Notes under the pieces: generated by a model
What the model was told of the DNA's origin: nothing
Seen by the model: the letters and a program-made list of their open reading frames with translations, nothing else
Databases searched by the model: none
In this document: positions 17,173 through 25,948 of the stretch, piece after piece
Position numbering within the stretch: position 1 is the stretch's first letter
Layout: each line of letters starts with the position of its first letter
Assembly (NCBI GenBank): GCA_016234745.1
Contig: JACRAR010000082.1
Location: forward strand, 1-35,108
Length of the DNA stretch: 35,108 nucleotides
Direction of reading: 5' to 3'
Source: Betaproteobacteria bacterium
GTDB taxonomy: Bacteria > Pseudomonadota > Gammaproteobacteria > Burkholderiales > Rhodocyclaceae
Position numbers and translations under genes: made by a program

Positions 17173-19902
17173 CTATAGTCCTTTATCCCACATTTTGGAA
17201 TTTTGCATTGTCTGTGTTGCCATCCGTCTCAGTTCGGGCAGACACGATCCACATGACGTTCCACAATTCCGTTTGCTTTGAAGACTTGCCAAATCCAGTC
17301 CTGAAGCGTAGTCCGCCGCGATTTCGTCTTCCGATACATCGTGGCAATTGCAGACTACTCGACCTCGTACGAGATAGGTACTGGGTGGCGTGGCGATGGG
17401 GGCAAACAACCATTTGCGCAGCTCTTTGGTGCTACCACCGCGCACCACGAGATCGAGAATCCATTTGGCGGCACGAGTTTCCTTGCACAGCAGGGCCCCT
17501 AGCAGTCTCTCATTTTCGATCAGGGCGCGTTTGGCAATGCCACGTTTATCATCATTGAAGACAAGGGTGTGGGGCACGTCCAAGTGCATTGCGATCATCA
17601 GTTCATCCATCATTTCGATTGAAGGCGGGGCCGTCTCCGATAACCCCCAGGCACGCAGAACCACTACGCTTGATTCCCGTCCGGCGAGCGTCAGCGTGGC
17701 GTGATCAAATCGGCCAAGCCATGGTTGCAGGGCGGCATGCATCTCCCCTCGGTCGTCCCGGCGGAACGCCACCAATTGCCATCCGGTCGCCAGTCTTTCG
17801 ACACGTACCACAGCATGTTTGAGTTCTGGTTGGTGTGAAAGCGGATCGGTGACTGATGGCATCAGTGAATTCGGTCCCAGTCCAGTCATGAAGCGCCCAC
17901 CCCAATGCATCGGGATATAGGTCTGCGCCTGGCGCAGCGCATTGGATGCTGCAGCCTGCAGAATAATTTGACTTCGTTTTCCCTTGACCTGAACAAGATC
18001 GCCGTCGGCAATGCCACGCAATTCCATGTCGCGGGCGTTCATCTCGAGCACAGGTTCTGGCCTATGCGCGTATAGGCGGGGCACCATGCCGGTGCGACTC
18101 ATGCCATGCCACTGGTCACGCAGGCGGCCGGTGTTGAGGTGTAATGGAAAACGCGCGTCAGTCTGTTCGGCGGTGGGGCGATACTGTACCGGCTTGAAGC
18201 TTGCCCGGCCATTGGCGGTGGGGAAGATGCCGCTTCCGTAAAGACGCGAAGTACCCTGACAGCTACCTGTTGGAACAGGCCACTGTTGAGGCCCCGCGGA
18301 CTCAAGCAGTTCATACGACAGACCGCCGATATCGAGATCGCGGCCCAGCGTGGTCACTTTGTGTTCATTGAACACATCTTCGACTGTGTCGTAGGAAAAA
18401 ATGCTGCTTGCATGTCCCGGAAGAATGCTTTCCAGGCGCTTGGCGAAATCAACAGCAATAAGCCAATCAGCACGGGCTTCACCCGGGGGCGGCACTGCCG
18501 CACGAACGCGAGAAATACAGCGCTCAGAATTGGTGCTCGTACCCTCTTTTTCTGCCCAAGCTGCAGCCGGAAGCAGCAGGTCAGCATAGGCTGCTGTGTC
18601 AGTATTGGGGCTGACCTCCTGCACTATGACGAACGGGCATGCTGCCAGCGCTTCATGCACTTTCAAAAGATCCGGCATAGATTGGGCCGGGTTAGTGCAG
18701 GCAATCCACAAGGCCTTGATGTCGCCACGATGTACTGCTTCGAACAGTTCCACGGCAGTCAGGCCCGGCTTGGCAGGTATATCGGAAACGCCCCAAAGTC
18801 GCGCGACCTCGGCGCGATCATCCCGGTTGGCAAGATCCCGATGGCCTGAGAGAAGATTAGCCATGCCGCCGACTTCGCGTCCGCCCATCGCGTTTGGCTG
18901 ACCGGTCAAGGAGAAGGGGCCGCAACCTGGCGCACCGATCTTGCCTGTCGCCAGATGAAGCTGAATGATTGCGATATTGCTGTCTGTTCCGTGACTCGAC
19001 TGGTTCAATCCCTGGCAATACAGGGACAGTGCGGCGGGTGCCTGACCAAACCAATGCGCAGCCTTGACGATATCGTCGGGTTTCACGCCGCAAATGTCAC
19101 CCGCCATGGCTGGCGTATAGTCGCGCACCAGCGCTTTTAACGCATCGAAGCCCTCTGTGTGGTTGCGAATATAGTCGAGATCGACAAAGTCTTCCCAAAG
19201 CAACACATGCAGCATCGCGTTGTAGAGGGCAACATCGGTGCCAGGCAGAATGGCAAGATGCAGATCGGCAGATTCGGCGGTATCGGTACGGCGGGGATCG
19301 ACCACGATTATCTTCATGGCAGGCCGAAGTTGTTTCGCGTCCTCGATTCGACGGAACAAAACGGGATGAGTCCATGCCATGTTCGACCCGGCGATCAGCA
19401 AGCAATCGGCATGATCAATATCCTCGTAGCTGCAGGGAGGGGCATCCGCGCCCAGTGTCGCCTTATAGCCAGCAACGGCAGAACTCATACAAAGGCGCGA
19501 GTTGGAATCGACGTTGTTGGTGCCAATCAGGCCCTTGGCGAGTTTGTTGAATACATAGTAGTCCTCCGTCAGCATTTGTCCGCTGATATAGAACGCTACG
19601 CTGTCGGGACCATGCTCATCGATCGCCTGCGCAAAGCGTTGGGCTGCGTGATCGAGTGCTTCGTCCCAGCCAACTCGCTCTAGGGGTAGCGTCTTGTGAC
19701 GGCGCAACTGCGGGTGAATGAGTCTCTGCGTGATCGCCTGTGGCGTCGCAGTCAGATGCAGCGTGCTGCCCTTGGTGCACAGGCGACCGAAGTTGGCGGG
19801 GTGCTTCGGATCGCCCCGTACGCCGGTGACTCGAATTTCATCATGCTCGATGATGACGCCACAGCCTACACCACAGTAGGGACAGGTTGATACTGTTTCC
19901 AT
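17173..19902 (-). CDS. nasA: Assimilatory nitrate reductase catalytic subunit
   Basis: A 909-residue cytoplasmic molybdenum (bis-MGD) nitrate reductase that reduces nitrate to nitrite. The N-terminal [4Fe-4S] ligands are Cys7, Cys10, Cys14 and Cys42 (CPYCGVGC ... GRLCTKG). Molybdopterin oxidoreductase domains follow, with the cofactor-binding region at NTGRLRDQWHGMSRTG. A C-terminal BFD-like [2Fe-2S] domain (CNCHDVSEDEI ... CGTSCGSC) is present, as in Klebsiella-type NasA. There is no Tat signal, in line with an assimilatory rather than periplasmic enzyme. The ATG at 19902 puts the iron-sulfur motif at the N-terminus; an upstream in-frame start at 20034 overlaps nirD and is rejected. It is the last gene of the operon, 31 bp after nirD. 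No clear terminator follows. Confidence 0.93.
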   Translation of the reverse strand: METVSTCPYCGVGCGVIIEHDEIRVTGVRGDPKHPANFGRLCTKGSTLHLTATPQAITQRLIHPQLRRHKTLPLERVGWDEALDHAAQRFAQAIDEHGPDSVAFYISGQMLTEDYYVFNKLAKGLIGTNNVDSNSRLCMSSAVAGYKATLGADAPPCSYEDIDHADCLLIAGSNMAWTHPVLFRRIEDAKQLRPAMKIIVVDPRRTDTAESADLHLAILPGTDVALYNAMLHVLLWEDFVDLDYIRNHTEGFDALKALVRDYTPAMAGDICGVKPDDIVKAAHWFGQAPAALSLYCQGLNQSSHGTDSNIAIIQLHLATGKIGAPGCGPFSLTGQPNAMGGREVGGMANLLSGHRDLANRDDRAEVARLWGVSDIPAKPGLTAVELFEAVHRGDIKALWIACTNPAQSMPDLLKVHEALAACPFVIVQEVSPNTDTAAYADLLLPAAAWAEKEGTSTNSERCISRVRAAVPPPGEARADWLIAVDFAKRLESILPGHASSIFSYDTVEDVFNEHKVTTLGRDLDIGGLSYELLESAGPQQWPVPTGSCQGTSRLYGSGIFPTANGRASFKPVQYRPTAEQTDARFPLHLNTGRLRDQWHGMSRTGMVPRLYAHRPEPVLEMNARDMELRGIADGDLVQVKGKRSQIILQAAASNALRQAQTYIPMHWGGRFMTGLGPNSLMPSVTDPLSHQPELKHAVVRVERLATGWQLVAFRRDDRGEMHAALQPWLGRFDHATLTLAGRESSVVVLRAWGLSETAPPSIEMMDELMIAMHLDVPHTLVFNDDKRGIAKRALIENERLLGALLCKETRAAKWILDLVVRGGSTKELRKWLFAPIATPPSTYLVRGRVVCNCHDVSEDEIAADYASGLDLASLQSKRNCGTSCGSCLPELRRMATQTMQNSKMWDKGL

Positions 19903-19933
19903 GATCAACGGGGAGACATTGGGAAGAAATCCG

Positions 19934-20245
19934 CTAGTCGATCTGCAACCAAACCGAGCTGCCCTCAATCTTGACAGAGAAGCGGTGCGCACAACCTTTG
20001 TCGGGAGCCATCGCCTCGCCATTCTCGAGGCCAATCTTCCAGCTATGAAGCGGACACGTAACTACACTGCCGGCCACTATGCCTTGCGAAAGAGGCCCTC
20101 CGCGGTGCGGACACTTGTCGTGCAAGGCAAAAACCTGGTCCTCTCCGTTGCGAAATACAGCGACGTTCCCGGCTACTGACCGAACAACCCGAGTGCCGAG
20201 GCGCGGAATGTCATCAAGCTGGCAGATCTGTTTCCAGGTGACCAT
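19934..20245 (-). CDS. nirD: Nitrite reductase small subunit (Rieske-type)
   Basis: A 103-residue Rieske-fold protein, the small subunit of NADH-dependent assimilatory nitrite reductase. The cluster ligands are intact: CPHRGGPL and CPLHSW give the Cys-X-His ... Cys-X2-His pattern. Some NirD proteins have lost these residues; this one probably binds a [2Fe-2S] cluster. The ATG at 20245 overlaps the nirB stop by one base (TGATG), showing tight translational coupling. Confidence 0.92.
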   Translation of the reverse strand: MVTWKQICQLDDIPRLGTRVVRSVAGNVAVFRNGEDQVFALHDKCPHRGGPLSQGIVAGSVVTCPLHSWKIGLENGEAMAPDKGCAHRFSVKIEGSSVWLQID

Positions 20246-22689
20246 CACGCCACCTCCAGTATCTGATATTCGCGTCGGACTGCCGCCTTCTCGACCGCAG
20301 CGCGCCACGGATCCTCATAGCCCTGTAACGCAAACAGCAGCCGCTCATGCAATCGTTTTCGGTTCTCGGTATCCTCGACGACATGCTTCTTCACATGATC
20401 GAGACCGACACGGGCAACATAGTGGCAGGTTCGCTCCAGATAGAAGCCTTCTTCACGGTAGATTTGCAGGAAAGCGCCGGCGTATTCCTGCACCTCGTCA
20501 TCGTCTTTTACCTTACAAAGAAACTGCGCCACTTCAGTCTTGATCCCGCCATTGCCGGCGACATAGATTTCGTAACCCGAGTCGATGCCAATCACGCCGA
20601 TGTCCTTGATGCCAGCCTCGGCGCAATTGCGCGGACAGCCCGAGACGGCAAGCTTGACCTTGTGCGGCGACCACATGCCAAACAGCATTCTTTCAAGCTT
20701 GACCCCCATGGCCATGGAGCGTTGCGTACCAAAGCGGCAATGTTCGGCACCGACACAAGTCTTTACTGTGCGGATACTCTTCCCGTAGGCATGGCCGGAA
20801 ACCATTCCAGCAGAACCAAGATCGGCCCACACAAACGGCAAGTCCTCCTTCTTTATTCCCAGCAGGTCGATACGTGCGCCCCCTGTCATTTTTACGGTGG
20901 GTACTTGATATTTCTCTGCTACGTCCGCGATTGTGCGCAACTCGGTCGGAGTGGTCAGTCCGCCCCACATGCGTGGTACGACCGAGAACGTGCCGTCCTT
21001 CTGGATATTGGCATGCGCGCGCTCGTTGATGAAGCGGGACTGCGGATCATCCAGAGCCTCGTGCGGCCAGGTCGATATCAGATAGTAGTTGAGGGCCGGT
21101 CGGCAGGATGCACAACCATTGGGCGTCTTCCATTCGAGAAAGTGCATTACCGCCGGTATGGTCAGGAGCTTATGTTCACGGATCGCTTTGCGGGCCTCGC
21201 CATGAGATCGTTCGGTACAACCACAGACGGGCTTGTCCTTTGATTCGGCCGGTTGGTAGGCGCCACCAACAGTCGAGGCCAGGATCTGTTCGACCAGTCC
21301 CGTGCACGAACCACACGACGAGGACGCTTTGGTGTGTTTGCGCACGTCGTCGACCGTAAACAGGCCATGCTCTTTGATCGCCTTGACGATGCTGCCTTTG
21401 CAAACACCATTGCAGCCACATACTTCGGCTTCGTCCGGCATGCTGGCTGCCTTGGACTGGCCAGCATGCCCCACATCGCCGACATGGTTCTGGCCGAACA
21501 TCAGGTGATCGCGAATTTCCCGTACGCTCTGCTTATCCCTGAGCAACTGGAAGTACCATGCGCCATCTGCGGTGTCGCCATAGAGTACGGCACCCACGAG
21601 CTGGTTGCCCTTTAGCACGAGTTTTTTATACACGCCACCTGCCGGATCATTGAGCACGATTTCGTCACAATCCTCTCCCCCCATGAAATTGCCGGCGGAG
21701 AAGACGTCGATGCCGGTGACCTTGAGTTTGGTTGAGGTCACTGATCCCTGGTAGCGACCAATGCCGAACTGCGATAGATGATTAGCGCAGACCTTTGCCT
21801 GTTCAAAAAGAGGAGCGACCAAGCCGTAAGCCACACCGCGGTGCGCGGCACATTCGCCCACCGCATAGATCCGGGGGTCGTAGGTCTGCATGGTGTCATT
21901 GACTACGATGCCGCGATTACTATAAATGCCGGATTTCTCCGCCAGTTCAAAATTTGGACGGATGCCCACCGCCATGACGACGAGTTCAGCCGGAATGGCG
22001 TCGCCGTCCTTGAACCTGACTGCCGCGACGCGTCCGCTTTCACCTTTGATGAGCTCGGAAGTTTGTTTGCCGAGCGCAAACTTGAGCCCCTTAGCCTCAA
22101 GAGATTTCATCAGGAGATCGGCGGCCGGCTTGTCAAGTTGGCGCTCCATGATCCAGTCGGCGACATGTACCACGGTGACGTCCATACCGCGCAGCTTCAG
22201 ACCATTGGCCGCTTCCAGTCCGAGCAGGCCGGCGCCAATCACCACAGCGTGGCGGAGATGGCGTGTGGCTTCGATCATGGCCTCCGTATCAGCAATGTCA
22301 CGGTAAGCGATGACACCGGGCAGATCCTTGCCCTGGACCGGCAGGATGAAGGGCATGGAGCCAGTCGCCAGCAGCAGGCGGTCATAGTCTGCTACCGTTC
22401 CATCTTCGGCGATGACGCGACGCTTGATACGATCGATGTTCGTGACCTTCTTGCCAACATGCAGCGTGATATCGTTGTGCTTGTACCAGTCAAGGTCGTT
22501 GAGTACGATGTCCTGCAGCGTCATCTCACCTGCCAATACCGGTGAGAGCAGAATTCGGTTGTAGTTGGGATGAGGTTCGGCGCCAAATACCGTGACGTCA
22601 TACATGTCCGGCGCCAGCTTCAGCAGTTCCTCAAGTGTTCGGCATCCGGCCATGCCGTTGCCGACCATGACGAGTTTCTGTTTTTTCAT
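20245..22689 (-). CDS. nirB: NADH-dependent nitrite reductase large subunit
   Basis: An 814-residue siroheme nitrite reductase reducing nitrite to ammonium in the cytoplasm. In order: an FAD-binding domain (VMVGNGMAG at the N-terminus); an NAD(P)H-binding domain (VVIGAGLLGLEAA); BFD-like [2Fe-2S] segments (CGCNGVCKG ... SSSCGSC and CGCTERS ... NGCASC); the ferredoxin-like half domain; and the siroheme/[4Fe-4S] motifs TCVGAEHCRFG and SGCPRNCAEA. Full family length. It starts 2 bp after the ABC-transporter ATPase stop and overlaps nirD, so it is mid-operon. Confidence 0.95.
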   Translation of the reverse strand: MKKQKLVMVGNGMAGCRTLEELLKLAPDMYDVTVFGAEPHPNYNRILLSPVLAGEMTLQDIVLNDLDWYKHNDITLHVGKKVTNIDRIKRRVIAEDGTVADYDRLLLATGSMPFILPVQGKDLPGVIAYRDIADTEAMIEATRHLRHAVVIGAGLLGLEAANGLKLRGMDVTVVHVADWIMERQLDKPAADLLMKSLEAKGLKFALGKQTSELIKGESGRVAAVRFKDGDAIPAELVVMAVGIRPNFELAEKSGIYSNRGIVVNDTMQTYDPRIYAVGECAAHRGVAYGLVAPLFEQAKVCANHLSQFGIGRYQGSVTSTKLKVTGIDVFSAGNFMGGEDCDEIVLNDPAGGVYKKLVLKGNQLVGAVLYGDTADGAWYFQLLRDKQSVREIRDHLMFGQNHVGDVGHAGQSKAASMPDEAEVCGCNGVCKGSIVKAIKEHGLFTVDDVRKHTKASSSCGSCTGLVEQILASTVGGAYQPAESKDKPVCGCTERSHGEARKAIREHKLLTIPAVMHFLEWKTPNGCASCRPALNYYLISTWPHEALDDPQSRFINERAHANIQKDGTFSVVPRMWGGLTTPTELRTIADVAEKYQVPTVKMTGGARIDLLGIKKEDLPFVWADLGSAGMVSGHAYGKSIRTVKTCVGAEHCRFGTQRSMAMGVKLERMLFGMWSPHKVKLAVSGCPRNCAEAGIKDIGVIGIDSGYEIYVAGNGGIKTEVAQFLCKVKDDDEVQEYAGAFLQIYREEGFYLERTCHYVARVGLDHVKKHVVEDTENRKRLHERLLFALQGYEDPWRAAVEKAAVRREYQILEVA

Positions 22690-22691
22690 GG

Positions 22692-23486
22692 TTATGCGGC
22701 CTTCTTCAACTGCTTGCGGTAGAGAAATTCAAGAACGATGCCACGGCATTCAACAAAAGTTGCATCGTGTGCCAAGGCCAGACGATCACGCGGTCTGGGT
22801 AGTGCCACAGACAGAATCTCTCCGATTGTAGCGGCCGGACCGTTGGTCATCATCACAATGCGGTCGGACAACAAGACCGCCTCATCCACATCGTGGGTCA
22901 CCATGACCGTTGTCGCGCCGGTCTTTTCCATCACGCCGAGCAACTCATCCTGAAGACTGGCGCGTGTCAGCGCGTCGAGGGCCCCGAAGGGTTCATCCAT
23001 CAGCAGGATTTTCGGCTCCATGGCGAATGCCCGCGCAATGCCGACCCGCTGCTTCATTCCCCCGGACACTTCGTGGGGATATTTATGCAGGGCGTGATCC
23101 ATGTGTACCATCGCCAAAGCAGCTTCGACACGCGCCCTGAGTTTTTCCTTCTTCTCGGCTGCACCGAAGACGCGTTCGACCCCGAGCATCACATTCTCGA
23201 AACAGGTCATCCATGGCAACAGACTGTGGTTCTGAAATACCACCGCGCGATCCGGGCCTGGCCCGGCGATCTCGCGGTTGTCACAGAGCAGAACACCACT
23301 GGTAGGCAGCGTGAGTCCGGCGATCAGATTGAGCAATGTACTCTTGCCACAACCGGAGTGACCAATCAGGGTAACGACCTCACCTTTGGCAACCGTCAGA
23401 TCGATATCGCGCAGCGCGATAAATTTCCCCTGCTTTGTTTGGAAGGACTGCCCTACGGACTCGATTTTCACCATTGGCTTCATCAT
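22692..23486 (-). CDS. nrtD: Nitrate ABC transporter ATP-binding protein
   Basis: A 264-residue ATPase of the nitrate/sulfonate/taurine importer family. Walker A is GHSGCGKSTLL, the signature VSGGMKQRVGIARA, Walker B ILLMDEPFGALD, and the switch histidine lies in TVMVTHDVDEA. It powers nitrate uptake with the adjacent permease and binding protein. It lacks the fused binding-protein domain of cyanobacterial NrtC, so it corresponds to NrtD/NasD. The ATG at 23486 is followed directly by a second ATG; AGGAACGAGG lies just upstream. The gap to the permease is 12 bp. Confidence 0.92.
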   Translation of the reverse strand: MMKPMVKIESVGQSFQTKQGKFIALRDIDLTVAKGEVVTLIGHSGCGKSTLLNLIAGLTLPTSGVLLCDNREIAGPGPDRAVVFQNHSLLPWMTCFENVMLGVERVFGAAEKKEKLRARVEAALAMVHMDHALHKYPHEVSGGMKQRVGIARAFAMEPKILLMDEPFGALDALTRASLQDELLGVMEKTGATTVMVTHDVDEAVLLSDRIVMMTNGPAATIGEILSVALPRPRDRLALAHDATFVECRGIVLEFLYRKQLKKAA

Positions 23487-23498
23487 TGCCTCGTTCCT

Positions 23499-24407
23499 TC
23501 AACGCGTTTCGTAAGTAAATCGCTTCGCCAGCTGAATCAGGCATTGTTCAAGCAGCAAGCCGACCAGACCAATGACGAAAATGGCGATGACGATGTGCTC
23601 CACTTTGAGGTTGTTCCACTCATCCCAGACCCAGAATCCGATGCCTACGCCACCCGTCAGCATTTCGGCGGCGACGATGACGAGCCATGCGGTTCCGATG
23701 GACAGCCGGATTCCGGTAAGCATGTAGGGCAACACGGCCGGAAACAATATCTTGGTGATCACCTTCGCCTCTGGCAGCCCCAGCACTCTCGCGACATTGA
23801 GGTAGTCTTGCGGCACTCGCCTGACGCCTTCGGCGGTATTCAGGATCATTGGCCAGATTGAGCAGATGAAGATTGTCCAAGTGGCGGCAGGATCGGCTTT
23901 TTTGAACACCAGCAAGCCGATCGGCAGCCACGCCAGCGGAGAGACTGGACGCAACAAGGAGATGATCGGATCGAACATGCTGCTCATGAAGGTAAATCGA
24001 CCGAGGAGGAAACCCATTGGGATACCCACGGCGGCTGCGAAGCCAAAACCGATGGCGACGCGCTTCAGGGAGGACAACACATTCCAGCCTATCCCCTGGT
24101 CGTTGGGGCCGTTGCTGTAAAAGGGATCAGAAAAGAGTCTCACCGCCTCGGTCCAGGTTACCGCCGGACCGGGTATGCCGCTGGTCTTCATCGAAACCAG
24201 CCCCCAGATACCGATTAGCAACAGCAGGCCGAGTATTGGCGGCACTACAGTCTTGGCGAATTCGATCAACCGCTTGCCAGCACGTGCCTGACCGATGGGG
24301 GGTGTCGCTTCAATAACCACCGGCGAAATGCATTGGGACTCGGTTGCGGTTTCCTCTTCTTCCGAGAGTGGTGCGATCGGCAGTTTCAATGCGACGACGT
24401 TACTCAT
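23499..24407 (-). CDS. nrtB: Nitrate ABC transporter permease
   Basis: A 302-residue inner-membrane permease of the NrtB/SsuC type with about six hydrophobic helices. The cytoplasmic coupling loop, with AEGVRRVPQDYLNVARVLG, contacts the ATPase. The N-terminus is a longer hydrophilic tail (about 50 residues, rich in Glu and Thr) before the first helix at VVPPILGLLLLIGIWGLV. The ATG at 24407 is chosen for its ribosome-binding site (GAGGAG) and for the 10-bp gap after nrtA; in-frame codons further upstream overlap nrtA. Confidence 0.92.
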   Translation of the reverse strand: MSNVVALKLPIAPLSEEEETATESQCISPVVIEATPPIGQARAGKRLIEFAKTVVPPILGLLLLIGIWGLVSMKTSGIPGPAVTWTEAVRLFSDPFYSNGPNDQGIGWNVLSSLKRVAIGFGFAAAVGIPMGFLLGRFTFMSSMFDPIISLLRPVSPLAWLPIGLLVFKKADPAATWTIFICSIWPMILNTAEGVRRVPQDYLNVARVLGLPEAKVITKILFPAVLPYMLTGIRLSIGTAWLVIVAAEMLTGGVGIGFWVWDEWNNLKVEHIVIAIFVIGLVGLLLEQCLIQLAKRFTYETR

Positions 24408-24417
24408 GCGCTTCTCC

Positions 24418-25659
24418 TCAAGCATGGACCTTGAACGAATCAGCATATTTCTTGGGATCCTTGCCATCCCAAACAACTCCGTCGATGAGCTTGGCGGAAC
24501 GCATGTTGCTCTTCGGCAGGGGCACGCCCGCCGCACTTGCCGCTTGCTTGTATATGTCAATACGGTTGACCTGCTTTGCCGCTGCCAGATAGTCTGGATG
24601 GTCTTTGAGCAAACCCCAGCGCTTCTGCTGGGTCATGAACCACATGCCGTCGGTCAGGTAGGGAAAGTTCACCGCACCGTCATTGAAGAACTTCATGCAG
24701 TTCTTGTCGTCCCAGTTTCTGCCCAAGCCGTTGCTATAGCGGCCCAGCATCCGCGCCACAATGACATCCGTATCGGTATTCACATAGGACTTGCTGGCGA
24801 TGGTCTCGGCGGTCTTCTGCTTGTTGGAGAGCGAAGCATCGATCCACTTTCCGGCATCTAGGATGGCGGCAGTCATTGCGCGTGCAGTGTTCGGGTTCTT
24901 GGCGACGAAGTCGGCCGAAGTGCCGAGCACTTTCTCGGGATGATCGACCCAAATGTCCTGGGTCGTTACCACAGTAAACCCGATGTTGTCGATGATGGCG
25001 CGGTTGTTCCACGGCTCCCCAACGCAATAGCCATCCATGTTCCCAACGCGCATGTTGGCGACCATCTGGGGAGGTGGCACGGTGATGGTCTTAACATCTT
25101 TCATCGGATTGATGCCCTGAGCCGCCAGCCAGTAATAGAGCCACATGGCGTGGGTGCCGGTCGGGAAGGTCTGAGCAAACGTATATTCACGTTCCTTCTT
25201 CGCGACGAGCTGCGCCAGTGAAGTGCCATCGGTCGCACCCTTGTCCTTGAGCTGATTCGAGAGTGTGATGGCTTGTCCGTTGTTGTTGAGCGCCATCAGG
25301 ACGGCCATGTCTTTTCTTGGCCCACCGATACCCAGGTGTACGCCATAGATCAGGCCGTACAAGACATGGGCGGCATCAAGTTCGCCATTGACCAGCTTGT
25401 CACGGACCGAGGCCCAGGAAGCCTCCTTGGTTGCAATGATCTTGATGCCGTACTTTTCGTCGAACTTGTTGACAGCCGCCATGACCACGGAGGCACAGTC
25501 AGTGAGGGGAATAAACCCGATGCGTACCTCCTTCTTTTCCGGGGCGTCCGAGCCAGCGGCCCAGGCTGCGGAACGAACTCCGGGGGGGGCCATCGCCATC
25601 AGTCCCATACCTGCGGCGCCAACGACGAAATCCCGGCGGGAAAATATCTTGTCATCCAT
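24418..25659 (-). CDS. nrtA: Nitrate-binding protein with Tat signal
   Basis: A 413-residue periplasmic nitrate-binding protein, first gene of the operon. The N-terminus MDDKIFSRRDFVVGAAG is a twin-arginine signal (SRRDF) followed by a hydrophobic stretch. The mature part begins near KKEVRIGFIPLTDCA and shows NrtA/NasF features such as FPTGTHAMWLYYWLAAQGI and DGYCVGEPWNNRA. The signal separates it from the cytoplasmic nitrate sensor NasS, which is homologous but unexported. The ATG at 25659 is preceded by AAGGAG at optimal spacing. Its leader carries an antitermination structure and a sigma-54 promoter, described separately. Confidence 0.93.
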   Translation of the reverse strand: MDDKIFSRRDFVVGAAGMGLMAMAPPGVRSAAWAAGSDAPEKKEVRIGFIPLTDCASVVMAAVNKFDEKYGIKIIATKEASWASVRDKLVNGELDAAHVLYGLIYGVHLGIGGPRKDMAVLMALNNNGQAITLSNQLKDKGATDGTSLAQLVAKKEREYTFAQTFPTGTHAMWLYYWLAAQGINPMKDVKTITVPPPQMVANMRVGNMDGYCVGEPWNNRAIIDNIGFTVVTTQDIWVDHPEKVLGTSADFVAKNPNTARAMTAAILDAGKWIDASLSNKQKTAETIASKSYVNTDTDVIVARMLGRYSNGLGRNWDDKNCMKFFNDGAVNFPYLTDGMWFMTQQKRWGLLKDHPDYLAAAKQVNRIDIYKQAASAAGVPLPKSNMRSAKLIDGVVWDGKDPKKYADSFKVHA

Positions 25660-25691
25660 GTCGTGCTCCTTGCCATGTTGTCGAACTCTCG

Positions 25692-25757
25692 CAAAAATAG
25701 AAACGGCGCCACATGAATGCGACAGAGAGGAGGTCTGCCGCACTCATGGACGCCGTT
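25692..25757 (-). terminator. Leader terminator (attenuator) of the nitrate assimilation operon
   Basis: On the minus strand, 25757-25749 (AACGGCGTC) pairs with 25710-25702 (GGCGCCGTT) and 25748-25734 pairs with 25726-25712. Together they make a stem of about 24 bp with one bulged U (25711) and a 7-nt loop (25733-25727). Three G-U pairs occur. The stem is followed directly by TTTCTATTTTT. This is a strong intrinsic terminator placed about 30 nt before the nrtA ribosome-binding site and would block the operon by default. Confidence 0.8.
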
Positions 25758-25785
25758 GCCCATCCACCGAGCCACCATTGACTCG
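25746..25785 (-). promoter_or_regulatory. Tandem hexaloop ANTAR-binding RNA motif in the nrtA leader
   Basis: Hairpin 1 (25785-25768) has stem CGAGTC/GGCTCG and loop AATGGT. Hairpin 2 (25763-25746) has stem ATGGGC/GTCCAT and loop AACGGC. They are separated by 4 nt. Both loops are six nucleotides with A at position 1 and G at position 4, the signature of RNA targets of ANTAR proteins such as NasR and NasT. The loop and 3' arm of hairpin 2 are the same bases as the 5' arm of the terminator stem, so the two folds exclude each other. Binding of the neighbouring NasT protein would favour the antiterminated form. Confidence 0.8.
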
Positions 25786-25805
25786 ATGTCGTTATTGGTT
25801 ATAAC

Positions 25806-25820
25806 GCAAGCAGTGTGCCA
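25806..25820 (-). promoter_or_regulatory. Sigma-54 promoter for the nitrate assimilation operon
   Basis: TGGCACACTGCTTGC on the minus strand matches the -24/-12 consensus TGGCAC-N5-TTGC, with GG and GC 10 bp apart. Transcription would start near 25795, about 10 nt before the first hexaloop hairpin, giving a 135-nt leader. The fit between promoter, leader folds and NtrC-like site makes the call strong. Confidence 0.8.
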
Positions 25821-25909
25821 ACATTCTCATTTTCGGCGAGAACCCCGATGGACAAGGGCTGAGACCCATGTTGAAGTAAATTGGCGCCACTACAAAAGCG
25901 CCTCTGATA

Positions 25910-25926
25910 TGCACTGTTGCGGTGCA
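25910..25926. promoter_or_regulatory. NtrC-like enhancer site
   Basis: TGCACTGTTGCGGTGCA is a 17-bp palindrome close to the NtrC consensus TGCACC-N5-GGTGCA. It is centred about 120 bp upstream of the predicted nrtA start, a normal enhancer position for a sigma-54 promoter. A further inverted repeat, GGCGC (25883-25887) and GCGCC (25898-25902), lies between it and the promoter and may be a second, weaker site or unrelated. Confidence 0.65.
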
Positions 25927-25948
25927 ACAAACCGCCTTGCGCACTCAT

